Translations under genes and position numbers: made by a program
NCBI GenBank assembly: GCA_017828835.1
Contig: JAGAEK010000110.1
Span: 1-8,176 of the forward strand
From: Oscillospiraceae bacterium
GTDB taxonomy: Bacteria > Bacillota > Clostridia > Oscillospirales > Ruminococcaceae
Length of the DNA: 8,176 nt
Direction: 5' to 3'
Notes under the pieces: model-generated
Database searches by the model: none
Told to the model about the DNA's origin: nothing
The model's input: the letters and a program-made list of their open reading frames with translations, nothing else
In this document: positions 1 through 6,239 of the stretch, in pieces
Position numbering within the stretch: position 1 is the stretch's first letter
Layout of the letters: every line of letters starts with the position of its first letter

Positions 1-1
1 T

Positions 2-400
2 ATCCCCGAAATGAAAGCCGTACCGATAATCGGCGAGATCCATGCCGGACAGCCGATATTCGCTTATCAAAACAGCGAGGGCTTCGCTTACGCCGATATT
101 TCGGATCCTTCGGAATATTTTTATCTGCGCGTTCACGGCGACAGCATGATAAACGCTAACATTACCGACGGTTCTCTCGTTTTGGTCAAAAAACAGAATT
201 TTGCGGAAAACGGACAGATCGTCGTATGTATCGTTGACGGAGAAACCGCGACGCTGAAACGCTTTATGCAAAAAGGCGATATCATCGCCCTTATCCCCGA
301 AAACAACAACTACGAATCGATTTTGCTCAACCGCAAGGATTTTGAAAACAACAATGCAAGAATACTCGGAGTCGCGGTAGAAGTAAAAATAAAACTTTAG
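2..400 (+). CDS. lexA: LexA SOS repressor, C-terminal S24 protease domain (5' end outside window)
   Basis: LexA represses SOS genes and cleaves itself when RecA-ssDNA filaments form. The reading frame is open to the left edge, so the start and the N-terminal winged-helix DNA-binding domain lie upstream; the ATG at base 11 is internal, near the interdomain linker. Numbering from that Met, the self-cleavage Ala-Gly is A12-G13 in IGEIHAGQPI. The catalytic Ser is S45 in VHGDSM and the general-base Lys is K83 in ATLKRF. Their 38-residue spacing matches the family. The C-terminal ARILGVAVEV is also LexA-like. The stop codon overlaps the ribosome binding site of the following topoisomerase gene, so the two are probably co-transcribed. 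A phage-type S24 repressor is a less likely alternative, because the missing N-terminus cannot be examined. Confidence 0.88.
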   Translation: MPEMKAVPIIGEIHAGQPIFAYQNSEGFAYADISDPSEYFYLRVHGDSMINANITDGSLVLVKKQNFAENGQIVVCIVDGETATLKRFMQKGDIIALIPENNNYESILLNRKDFENNNARILGVAVEVKIKL

Positions 401-406
401 GAGAAA
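399..406 (+). promoter_or_regulatory. Ribosome binding site of the topoisomerase A gene, overlapping the lexA stop
   Basis: The purine-rich AGGAGAAA begins within the lexA TAG codon and sits about 7 bases before the ATG at 412. This position fixes the start and suggests that translation of the second gene is coupled to termination of lexA. Confidence 0.7.
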
Positions 407-411
407 AGTTC

Positions 412-2646
412 ATGGCAGCAAAAAGAAAATCTTCAGACAGAACAAATGAAAGGACCTCTTCCGACGCCTATATCGAAAACGCCGGCGTAGTTATCGACCA
501 GCAGATCGTAAATACGATCGAGAGCAACTATATGCCGTACGTCATGAGCGTCATAGTTTCCCGTGCGATACCCGAAATCGACGGATTCAAACCCTCCCAC
601 AGAAAACTGCTCTATACAATGTATAAAATGGGGCTTTTGGGCGACACGAGAACAAAATCCGCAAACGTCGTCGGCCAGACTATGAAACTCAATCCTCACG
701 GCGACGCCGCTATATATGAAACGATGGTGAGAATGGCACGCGGAAACGAATCGCTGCTTTATCCTTTCATCGATTCTAAAGGTAACTTCGGAAAGGCTTA
801 CTCAAGAGATATGGCTTACGCCGCCTCAAGATATACCGAAGTAAAGCTCGAACCGATATGCGAGGAACTTTTCTGCGATATCGATAAGGACACCGTCGAT
901 TTCGTCGACAACTATGACAACACCCTTAAAGAACCCACCTTGCTGCCGGTTACCTTTCCGTCAATACTTGTAAATTTCAACATGGGTATTGCCGTCGGAA
1001 TGGCGAGCAACATCTGTTCTTTCAATTTTAACGACATTTGCCGTGCCGCGATCGCTTTGATAGAAGATCCGGACTGCGATATTTCGGGTATCGTCGAAGC
1101 ACCCGACTTCCCCGGCGGCGGATATATACTCTATAACAGCGATGAAATGAAAAAAATAATCGAAACCGGACGCGGAAGTATCAGGATACGTTCGAAATAT
1201 ACATTCGATAAAGCCAACAACTGTATCGAAGTAGTCGAGATACCTCCGACGACGACGGTCGAAGCGATCATGGACAAGATCGTCGACCTGGTAAAACAAG
1301 GCAAGATCCGCGAGATCTCCGATATACGCGACGAAACCGATCTTTCCGGACTTAAACTCGCTATAGATATAAAGCGCGGCGTCGATCCCGACAAGCTTAT
1401 GGCGAAGCTTTTCCGTTCAACTCCTCTCGAAGATAACTTCAGCTGCAATTTCAACGTACTTATTGCCGGCGCGCCGAAAGTCATGGGCGTAAAAGAGCTT
1501 TTGACTGAATGGATCTCGTTTAGGGAAGAATGCGTACGCAGAAAAATATATTTTGAACGCGACGTCAAAAAAAATCGTTTGCATCTGTTAAAAGGACTTA
1601 AAAAACTGCTTCTTGACATCGACAAAGCGATCAAAATAATCCGCGAAACTTCGGAAGAAGCCGAGGTCGTACCCAATCTTATGGTCGGATTCGGTATTGA
1701 TCAGACACAAGCCGAATATATCGCCGAGATAAAACTCAGACATCTGAATAAAGAGTACATTTTAAAACGCGCTTCTGAAATGGACGCTTTGAAAGCCGAT
1801 ATCGCAAAAGCCGACGAACTTTTGTCCGACCGTTCGAAGACGCTGCTCGAAATTTCAAAACAACTCAGCGAAGTATCGGCAAAATACTCAAAGCCGCGCC
1901 GCTCGGTCATTATTTACGACGTACAGGATACCGACGTAGACGAAGAAGAAGAGATACCGGATTATAACGTCAACGTCTTCTTCACTCGCGACGGCTATTT
2001 CAAAAAAGTTACCGCACAGTCTCTGCGTATGAGCGGCGAGCACAAACTCAAAGAAGGCGACGAGCTCGTATTCTCAAAAGAAATTAAAAACTCGTCGGAA
2101 CTCTTGTTCTTCACCGACGCGCAGCAGGCATATAAAGCGTCGGTCAGCGATTTTGCCGAAACAAAGATCAGTCTTCTCGGCGACTACATCCCCGCCAAGC
2201 TCAACTTTGACGCCGACGAGAAGATCATCACTATGGTCGCTCTCAATAATTATTCCGGACATATTCTGTTCTTCTTCGAAAACGGAAAAGTCGCAAAGAT
2301 CGCGGCGTCCGCTTACGAAACGAAAAACAAACGCAAAAAGCTTATCGGAGCGTTCAGTGCTTCTTCACCCGTCGCGGCGATATTCTATGCTCCCGAAAAC
2401 ACGGAATACCTCATAAAAGCCTCGAACGGCAAAGCGCTGCTCTTCAACAGTGCCGCGATTTCTGAAAAAACCACTAAAAGTTCTCAGGGCGTAGCCGTCA
2501 TGCAGATCAAAAAAGGTTTCGTTACCGAAGTCAGCGAATTTGACGGAACCTCTCTGACGAATCCCCACAGGTTCCGCTCGAAGAACCTTCCCGCCTCCGG
2601 TGCGGTCTTGCACGACGATGATATCGGCGTCCAACTTTCACTTTGA
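412..2646 (+). CDS. Type IIA topoisomerase subunit A (ParC/GyrA-like, probably topoisomerase IV A)
   Basis: This is the DNA-breakage/reunion subunit of a type IIA topoisomerase, which works with a GyrB/ParE-type ATPase subunit in decatenation or supercoil control. At 744 residues it is near ParC length. Residues about 35-460 carry the winged-helix/tower core: SRAIPEIDGFKPSHRK, then PHGDAAIYETMVRMA at 95-109 (quinolone-pocket helix), GNFG at 124-127, and the catalytic tyrosine Y141 in AASRYTEVKL. A coiled-coil-like stretch lies around 425-495. The C-terminal part (about 520-744) shows degenerate beta-pinwheel blades (FFTRDGYFKKV, LLFFTDAQQAYKA, ILFFFENGKVAKI) but no GyrA-box QRRGGKG, so it is not a canonical supercoiling gyrase A. 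The quinolone-contact Ser is replaced by Ala99 and the acidic position is Glu103. The partner B subunit is not in the window. The family call is firm; ParC versus a lineage-specific paralogue is open. Confidence 0.9.
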   Translation: MAAKRKSSDRTNERTSSDAYIENAGVVIDQQIVNTIESNYMPYVMSVIVSRAIPEIDGFKPSHRKLLYTMYKMGLLGDTRTKSANVVGQTMKLNPHGDAAIYETMVRMARGNESLLYPFIDSKGNFGKAYSRDMAYAASRYTEVKLEPICEELFCDIDKDTVDFVDNYDNTLKEPTLLPVTFPSILVNFNMGIAVGMASNICSFNFNDICRAAIALIEDPDCDISGIVEAPDFPGGGYILYNSDEMKKIIETGRGSIRIRSKYTFDKANNCIEVVEIPPTTTVEAIMDKIVDLVKQGKIREISDIRDETDLSGLKLAIDIKRGVDPDKLMAKLFRSTPLEDNFSCNFNVLIAGAPKVMGVKELLTEWISFREECVRRKIYFERDVKKNRLHLLKGLKKLLLDIDKAIKIIRETSEEAEVVPNLMVGFGIDQTQAEYIAEIKLRHLNKEYILKRASEMDALKADIAKADELLSDRSKTLLEISKQLSEVSAKYSKPRRSVIIYDVQDTDVDEEEEIPDYNVNVFFTRDGYFKKVTAQSLRMSGEHKLKEGDELVFSKEIKNSSELLFFTDAQQAYKASVSDFAETKISLLGDYIPAKLNFDADEKIITMVALNNYSGHILFFFENGKVAKIAASAYETKNKRKKLIGAFSASSPVAAIFYAPENTEYLIKASNGKALLFNSAAISEKTTKSSQGVAVMQIKKGFVTEVSEFDGTSLTNPHRFRSKNLPASGAVLHDDDIGVQLSL

Positions 2647-2754
2647 TCTTTTACATTTTTTACCTCGGTTTTATTTCGTTTTTCTGCTAATAATATTATC
2701 GGTTTTGATTTTTCATATCTGTGAACGCGTTGAATTGAAAAACAAAAGCCGTCG

Positions 2755-2788
2755 CATCCTCCGAATTTTCGGAGGATGTTGTTTTTTT
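2755..2788 (+). terminator. Rho-independent terminator of the lexA-topoisomerase unit
   Basis: The arm CATCCTCCGAA (2755-2765) pairs perfectly with TTCGGAGGATG (2768-2778). The innermost pairs must open to form the loop, leaving a stem of about 10 bp. A run of seven T follows at 2782-2788. The hairpin lies about 110 bp past the topoisomerase stop and just before the next promoter. An A-rich stretch precedes it, so weak bidirectional action is possible. Confidence 0.85.
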
Positions 2789-2790
2789 GT

Positions 2791-2819
2791 TTGCGTTATA
2801 CTGAAATTTGTGATAGAAT
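2791..2819 (+). promoter_or_regulatory. Sigma-A type promoter with extended -10, upstream of the pyridoxal kinase gene
   Basis: TTGCGT (2791-2796) is separated by 17 bp from TAGAAT (2814-2819), which is preceded by TGA (2811-2813), an extended -10 TGn motif. The predicted transcript starts near 2826, giving a leader of about 35 bases before the ATG at 2861. The promoter begins 3 bp after the terminator T-run, separating this gene from the unit before it. Confidence 0.6.
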
Positions 2820-2860
2820 AATAAAAACCTCAAATTTTAACCGAAAGCCAAGGGAAATTT

Positions 2861-3742
2861 ATGAATATTTTGAAAAAAACAGAAAACCGCCCTTCGCGTG
2901 TCGCCGCGATACACGACTTATCAGGTTTCGGCAGATGCTCTCTTACCGTGATATTGCCGATACTTTCCGTCATGGGAGCACAGGTCTGCCCTATCCCGAC
3001 TGCCGTTATGTCTTCTCATACCGGCGGACTCGGAGACGTCGTTATGCATGATCTCACCGATTTCATATCTCCATGCTTGAAACACTATAAATCTCTCGGC
3101 ATCGATTTTGAATGCGTATACAGCGGCTTTCTGAGCTCTGAACGTCAAATCGACAGATGTCTCGAGTTCTATTCTTCGTACCCCGATGCGCTCGCCGTCG
3201 TGGATCCCGTTATGGGAGACCACGGCAAACCTTATCGCACCTGTACTCCGGAAATACGTTCCGGAATGAGCGAACTCGTCCGCGTCGCGGATATTATAAC
3301 CCCGAACCTCACCGAAGCCGCTATTTTGCTCGGCGAAGAATATCCTCGCCGCCCTCTCACCCGTGAGCAGGCAAAAAGTATGCTGCTGAGGCTGAGCGAA
3401 AAAGGGCCCAATCTCGTTGTGATCACCGGTACCGAACTCGTTTCGGGAGAGATCGCGAATCTAGGATACGACCGCGAACGCGGCAGCTTCTGGTTGGTAC
3501 CCTGCGATTATTCTCCTGTATCCTATCCCGGAACGGGAGATATTTTCGCGTCGACGCTTATCGGCGGTCTTCTCTCCGGCGACAGTCTCCCGATCGCTAT
3601 GAACCGTGCCGCGAAATTTGTTGAAATCGCCGTAAAAATCACCTTCAGCACCGGGAGCGACCCTCGTTTCGGCGCTATGCTCGAATCTGCCCTCCCTTAC
3701 CTTTTGCAGCGCGATATTTTGAATAATTTCAGCATACTATAA
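2861..3742 (+). CDS. Pyridoxal/pyridoxamine kinase, PfkB (ribokinase) superfamily
   Basis: It phosphorylates pyridoxal or pyridoxamine with ATP in the cytoplasmic vitamin B6 salvage route that supplies PLP. At 293 residues it has normal length for the PdxK/PdxY group. It opens with AAIHDLSGFGRCSLT (15-29), the substrate-side beta strand and glycine motif. TAVMSSHTGG at about 48-56 resembles the lid region. VVDPVMGDHGKPY (113-125) is the hallmark DPVMGD motif. ITPNLTEA (146-153) and VVITGTE follow. YPGTGDIFA (222-230) is the PfkB signature, with catalytic base Asp227 and the anion hole. AAGGGA-like purines at 2850-2856 precede the ATG. It has its own promoter and no B6-related neighbour. A ThiD-like HMP kinase is less likely given the SGFGRCS and SSHTGG motifs. 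PdxK and PdxY cannot be separated here. Confidence 0.88.
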   Translation: MNILKKTENRPSRVAAIHDLSGFGRCSLTVILPILSVMGAQVCPIPTAVMSSHTGGLGDVVMHDLTDFISPCLKHYKSLGIDFECVYSGFLSSERQIDRCLEFYSSYPDALAVVDPVMGDHGKPYRTCTPEIRSGMSELVRVADIITPNLTEAAILLGEEYPRRPLTREQAKSMLLRLSEKGPNLVVITGTELVSGEIANLGYDRERGSFWLVPCDYSPVSYPGTGDIFASTLIGGLLSGDSLPIAMNRAAKFVEIAVKITFSTGSDPRFGAMLESALPYLLQRDILNNFSIL

Positions 3743-3841
3743 GTTAAAAAAGCAAATGATCCGTTGATTTATAACGGACTTGAAAATAAAAATATTTTAA
3801 TTGAAAGGTATTTCGCAGTTGCGAACCCTACGGTAGCCGTT

Positions 3842-4405
3842 ATGTCTAAATATGTCACTACAATTATCATCACTCTGATTTTGCTGTCTTTGACGCTTTC
3901 GTTTACCGGCTGTCAGCCGATAAATAAAATCGCGGATCTGATCGGCGTTTCAAGCGAGTCGTCCGCGTCTTCTGAAAGTTCATTCGAATCCGAGATCAGC
4001 GAAACCTCAGAAACTCCCTCCGAAAATATCTCTTTTATGCTCGATGAAATATACGAAAACTGCGATATAATGGGAGTTGAGATCTATGATGCATCAAAAC
4101 TCGAAAATATGATCGGTATAACGTCCGATCAGGTCGAAGAATTTTTCGTCGCGTGCACAAACGGTAAATTCGGCGTCGCAGACGTTGCGGTGATAAAACC
4201 CGTTGACTCCGCGAGAGGCAGTATTATCGAGGCTTTGAGATCGTTTTTGGAAAAACGCGCGGAATCTTTTGAAAATTACGACGTCAACGACGCCGTATCG
4301 ACCTGCCTGAACGGTAAAGTCTATTCGGAAAACGGATATATCGTTATGGTCGCTTTCCGCGACAATGATACGATATCCGAAATAATAAGCAAATATATCG
4401 ATTGA
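3842..4405 (+). CDS. DUF4358-type lipoprotein
   Basis: From the ATG at 3842 this is a 187-residue predicted exported lipoprotein. Residues 1-23 form a lipoprotein signal (MSKY, a hydrophobic core, then LSFTG) with the lipidation cysteine at C24. A Ser/Glu-rich spacer (about 37-60) tethers a mixed alpha/beta domain (about 63-187). The pattern of that domain resembles DUF4358: a short acidic N-part, FGVADVAVIKP, then IIEALRSFLEKRAESFENYD, and a final NGYIVMVAFRD strand. The molecular function of that family is unknown to me. The frame is open further 5' and could start at TTG 3764, but that would bury the signal peptide behind 26 extra residues. The 3842 ATG lacks a good Shine-Dalgarno; the only purine-rich site, GAAAGG (3803-3808), is about 33 bases away. 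A weak TTGATT-N17-TAAAAA promoter may lie at 3764-3792. The family assignment rests on pattern recognition only. Confidence 0.75.
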   Translation: MSKYVTTIIITLILLSLTLSFTGCQPINKIADLIGVSSESSASSESSFESEISETSETPSENISFMLDEIYENCDIMGVEIYDASKLENMIGITSDQVEEFFVACTNGKFGVADVAVIKPVDSARGSIIEALRSFLEKRAESFENYDVNDAVSTCLNGKVYSENGYIVMVAFRDNDTISEIISKYID

Positions 4406-4416
4406 TTTTGCTTTGC

Positions 4417-5508
4417 TCAAGCTCCGTCCGATTCGGACGGAGCTTTTTTCGTTACCCATAACCCCGCGCCGTTTTTGTTTATCTCGTCCAAAAACAGCGC
4501 CGCCACCGGCGCCGCAAAAAGCCCTATAAATCCGAATAATTTCACTCCCGCATACATCGAAACCAGCGCGGTCACCGGGTGGAGCCCCGGGTTTCCTCCG
4601 ACAAGTTTCGGTTCGATTATATTCCTCGCGACCGCAACGACGATACCCGATATTATCAGCGCAAATCCCAACGCCGCATTTCCTCCGATGATTTCGATCC
4701 CTCCCCACACCGCAAGTATGCCTCCGGCGCCGATCAGCGGCAGCATATCCGCCGCCGATATTATCGCGGCAAGCCTCACGGCGTTTTCTATCTTCAGCAA
4801 TACAAACAAAATCATCAACTGTATAAACGTAAGCAGCATAAGCAGAAAATACGCCCTCGCAACACCGCTCGCCTTTTTAAGTACCGCATTTTTAGCACTG
4901 AATACTCTCGTTCTTATATCCTCCGGGATTTGGCGCGCTAAAAACCATGCGACTCTGTCGTAATCCATGCATATAAAAATCGACGCTATGACGGTTATCA
5001 CCAGCTTTAACAAAAATCCCGGTGCGTCCGCCACCACTTTAGCTGCAAAAGTTATGGCTTTTTCCGCAAGTCCGTTTGCTATCTCTCCGATTTTTTTCGC
5101 CGCTTCTCCTTTCCCTATCGCTTCACCTATAAAAGACCCGTCCGCCCACTCAGTTACTTTAATTATATTCGGCATTATTTTTTCATGAAATATCTCCGGT
5201 ATCTCTTTTAACGTTTCTCCCGCAAACGCTATTATTTTGCTTAACACGATACACAAAACAGCTCCGAAAACAAAATATATGACAAACGTTATCAAAACCG
5301 CCGCCGGTTTGCGTTTTATCTTCATCAGCTTTGCCGCCGCGGATATTACGGGTTTTAATAAAAATGCTATGAGAAATCCCAATATGAACGGCAAAAAAGG
5401 TTCAAAAAGATATCTTATAAAAACGAAAAGTATTATCCCTATAGCCGCAATATACGCAACTCTTATCAAAAAATTTTTCTTTCGTTCTATTGCCGCCGTA
5501 CTTTTCAT
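4417..5508 (-). CDS. ytvI: YtvI-like AI-2E family (PF01594) membrane protein
   Basis: This 363-residue polytopic protein has the AI-2E family layout. Hydrophobic segments lie at about 14-34, 38-58 and 69-92. A long soluble amphipathic stretch (about 95-160) follows, then segments near 162-181, 218-238, 243-270, 276-295 and 308-340. The family signature is seen in ADMLPLIGAGGILAVWG (253-269) and in IIEPKLVGGNPGLHPVTALV (297-316), followed by MYAGVKLFGFIGLFAAPV. The GLHP-MY-G-KLFG pattern is the one I associate with the sporulation-linked YtvI subgroup rather than autoinducer-2 exporters; substrate and role are not established from sequence. The start at 5508 is supported by GAGGG (5520-5516) seven bases upstream. 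The last residues (APSESDGA) lie beyond the conserved domain and are encoded by the hairpin shared with the converging lipoprotein gene. Its sporulation role is inference from similarity and from the spore-forming context. Confidence 0.8.
   Translation of the reverse strand: MKSTAAIERKKNFLIRVAYIAAIGIILFVFIRYLFEPFLPFILGFLIAFLLKPVISAAAKLMKIKRKPAAVLITFVIYFVFGAVLCIVLSKIIAFAGETLKEIPEIFHEKIMPNIIKVTEWADGSFIGEAIGKGEAAKKIGEIANGLAEKAITFAAKVVADAPGFLLKLVITVIASIFICMDYDRVAWFLARQIPEDIRTRVFSAKNAVLKKASGVARAYFLLMLLTFIQLMILFVLLKIENAVRLAAIISAADMLPLIGAGGILAVWGGIEIIGGNAALGFALIISGIVVAVARNIIEPKLVGGNPGLHPVTALVSMYAGVKLFGFIGLFAAPVAALFLDEINKNGAGLWVTKKAPSESDGA
4419..4449 (+). terminator. Terminator of the lipoprotein gene, embedded in the convergent gene
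   Basis: AAGCTCCGTCCG (4419-4430) pairs perfectly with CGGACGGAGCTT (4434-4445) around a 3-base loop. A T-run at 4444-4449 makes it a strong plus-strand terminator 14 bp after the lipoprotein stop. The same bases are the last codons (KAPSESDGA) and part of the stop of the minus-strand membrane protein gene. Read on the minus strand the hairpin is not followed by a T-run, so it is not a proper terminator for that gene. Confidence 0.85.
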
Positions 5509-5675
5509 ATCCTTTCCCTCTTTTCACCTTTCCCTGTGTTTCTGTTTTTAGCTTTTAATCTGTTTTATTTAAAGAAATATCGCAATTTCAAGATATATTT
5601 GAAGCTTTTTCGAAAATATCTTTCGATTTTATTCGGTTTTAACGATTTTTACCCGTTTTTGCGTGTTTTTTGACC

Positions 5676-5704
5676 TTGTATCTTTTTACGATCAATGTTA
5701 TAGT
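5676..5704 (+). promoter_or_regulatory. Extended -10 promoter of the ACT-regulator/hom unit
   Basis: TTGTAT (5676-5681) is spaced 17 bp from TATAGT (5699-5704), which is preceded by TGT (5696-5698), an extended -10 TGn motif. The predicted start near 5711 leaves a leader of about 34 bases. The hexamer TTGACC (5670-5675) abuts the -35 and also recurs before hom. It could serve as a -35 only with an over-long 23-bp spacer. Confidence 0.55.
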
Positions 5705-5732
5705 TGTATTCGTATTCAGTACACTTGTTCTC

Positions 5733-5740
5733 GGAGGGAG
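5733..5740 (+). promoter_or_regulatory. Strong ribosome binding site fixing the ACT-regulator start
   Basis: GGAGGGAG lies with its GGAGG core 7 bases before the ATG at 5745. This decides the start against the longer in-frame reading from 5670, which would overlap the promoter and has no ribosome binding site. Confidence 0.85.
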
Positions 5741-5744
5741 TACT

Positions 5745-6197
5745 ATGGAAAAAGAATCAGCGCTGTATCTTGTGGATTCGCGGGCACTTCCCGAAGTATT
5801 TATCAAAGTCGCTCAGGCAAAAAAGTTAATTGCGCAAAACAAGGTCTCAAGCTGTTCCGACGCCGCAAGGACCGTCGGTATTTCGCGCAGCGCATACTAT
5901 AAATATAAGGATTTTATCTTCCCTTACGAAAATAAAATCGACGGCACCATCGCGACTTATTATATTTCCCTTTGCGATGAACCGGGCGTTTTGTCCGAGG
6001 TCATATCTAAAATGTACCGTGCAGGCGCAAACATCCTCACAATAAATCAAAATATTCCCGTTGAAGGCGTCGCTCCGGTCGTTATAACTTTCAGGACCGG
6101 TAAACTGAATATACCGGAAGCTGAGCTTCGCGGTGTTATTGCAAAATGTACGGGCGTCAGCGGAATAAAAATTTTGACCGGTGTTGCCGGTACTTGA
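5745..6197 (+). CDS. ThrR/PheB-like HTH-ACT transcriptional regulator
   Basis: This 150-residue protein matches the PheB/UPF0735 ACT family. Its Bacillus subtilis member, formerly PheB, is known as ThrR, a repressor of threonine biosynthesis genes including hom. Residues about 30-56 (SCSDAARTVGISRSAYYKYK) form a helix-turn-helix-like segment ending in the family's SRSAYYKYKD motif. Residues about 70-147 are an ACT domain: TYYISLCDEPGVLSEVISKM with the DEPGVL ligand-loop motif at 78-83, then GANILTINQNIPVEGVAPVVIT and a closing GVSGIKILTG. The length fits the family (about 145-150). It is the first gene of a likely two-gene unit with hom (42-bp gap, own promoter), so feedback control of hom by an amino acid, perhaps threonine, is the natural inference. 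Ligand and target are not shown here. An older annotation as a chorismate mutase-like PheB lacks support in this context. Confidence 0.82.
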   Translation: MEKESALYLVDSRALPEVFIKVAQAKKLIAQNKVSSCSDAARTVGISRSAYYKYKDFIFPYENKIDGTIATYYISLCDEPGVLSEVISKMYRAGANILTINQNIPVEGVAPVVITFRTGKLNIPEAELRGVIAKCTGVSGIKILTGVAGT

Positions 6198-6223
6198 CCG
6201 GCCTCTTTCTTAAAATATATTAT
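6194..6223 (+). promoter_or_regulatory. Possible internal promoter before hom
   Basis: TTGACC (6194-6199) overlaps the stop of the regulator gene. It is followed after 16 bp by TATATT (6216-6221), or after 18 bp by TATTAT (6218-6223). Transcription would begin only about 10 bases before the hom ATG, barely including its ribosome binding site, so this may be AT-rich coincidence. Confidence 0.25.
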
Positions 6224-6227
6224 ATCT

Positions 6228-6233
6228 AAGGAG
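6228..6233 (+). promoter_or_regulatory. Ribosome binding site of hom
   Basis: AAGGAG lies 6 bases before the ATG at 6240 and fixes this start; the N-terminal dinucleotide fold begins directly after it. Confidence 0.8.
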
Positions 6234-6239
6234 CTCTTT

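Larger units (their letters stand above)
5509..5744. other. Divergent intergenic region between ytvI-like and ACT-regulator genes
   Basis: This is 236 bp of AT-rich sequence with no credible coding frame. On the plus side it holds the promoter and ribosome binding site of the ACT-regulator gene. I found no convincing sigma-A promoter for the minus-strand gene; TTGAAA (5591-5586, -) has no good -10 at proper spacing. A short dyad, TTCAA-N7-TTGAA, lies at 5587-5603 near the middle and could be an operator, though its 5-bp arms are weak evidence. Confidence 0.5.

Noticed and set aside
1131..1676. 181-codon open frame on the minus strand inside the topoisomerase gene
   Set aside because: It is antisense to a well-conserved coding region, has Ser/Arg-rich low-complexity composition typical of a shadow frame, and no recognisable domain.
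3760..3778. Small dyad TCCGTT/AACGGA as a terminator of the pyridoxal kinase gene
   Set aside because: The stem is only 6 bp and no T-run follows, so it is too weak to call. The kinase and lipoprotein genes may be partly co-transcribed.
4094..4708. 204-codon minus-strand frame spanning the lipoprotein gene and the 3' end of the ytvI-like gene
   Set aside because: It is out of frame with two recognisable proteins, crosses the terminator hairpin, and is rich in Arg/Gly/Cys as expected for a frame-shifted shadow.
4475..4963. 162-codon plus-strand frame opposite the ytvI-like gene
   Set aside because: It is antisense to conserved membrane-protein motifs, and its hydrophobic and Pro-rich character follows from the complementary strand.
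5587..5603. TTCAA-N7-TTGAA dyad as an operator in the divergent intergenic region
   Set aside because: The arms are only 5 bp, in AT-rich sequence where such dyads are expected by chance, so it was not listed as a separate site.
5670..5744. 25-residue hydrophobic N-terminal extension of the ACT regulator
   Set aside because: It would overlap the promoter, uses a non-ATG start without a ribosome binding site, and a strong GGAGG sits at the right distance from the 5745 ATG.
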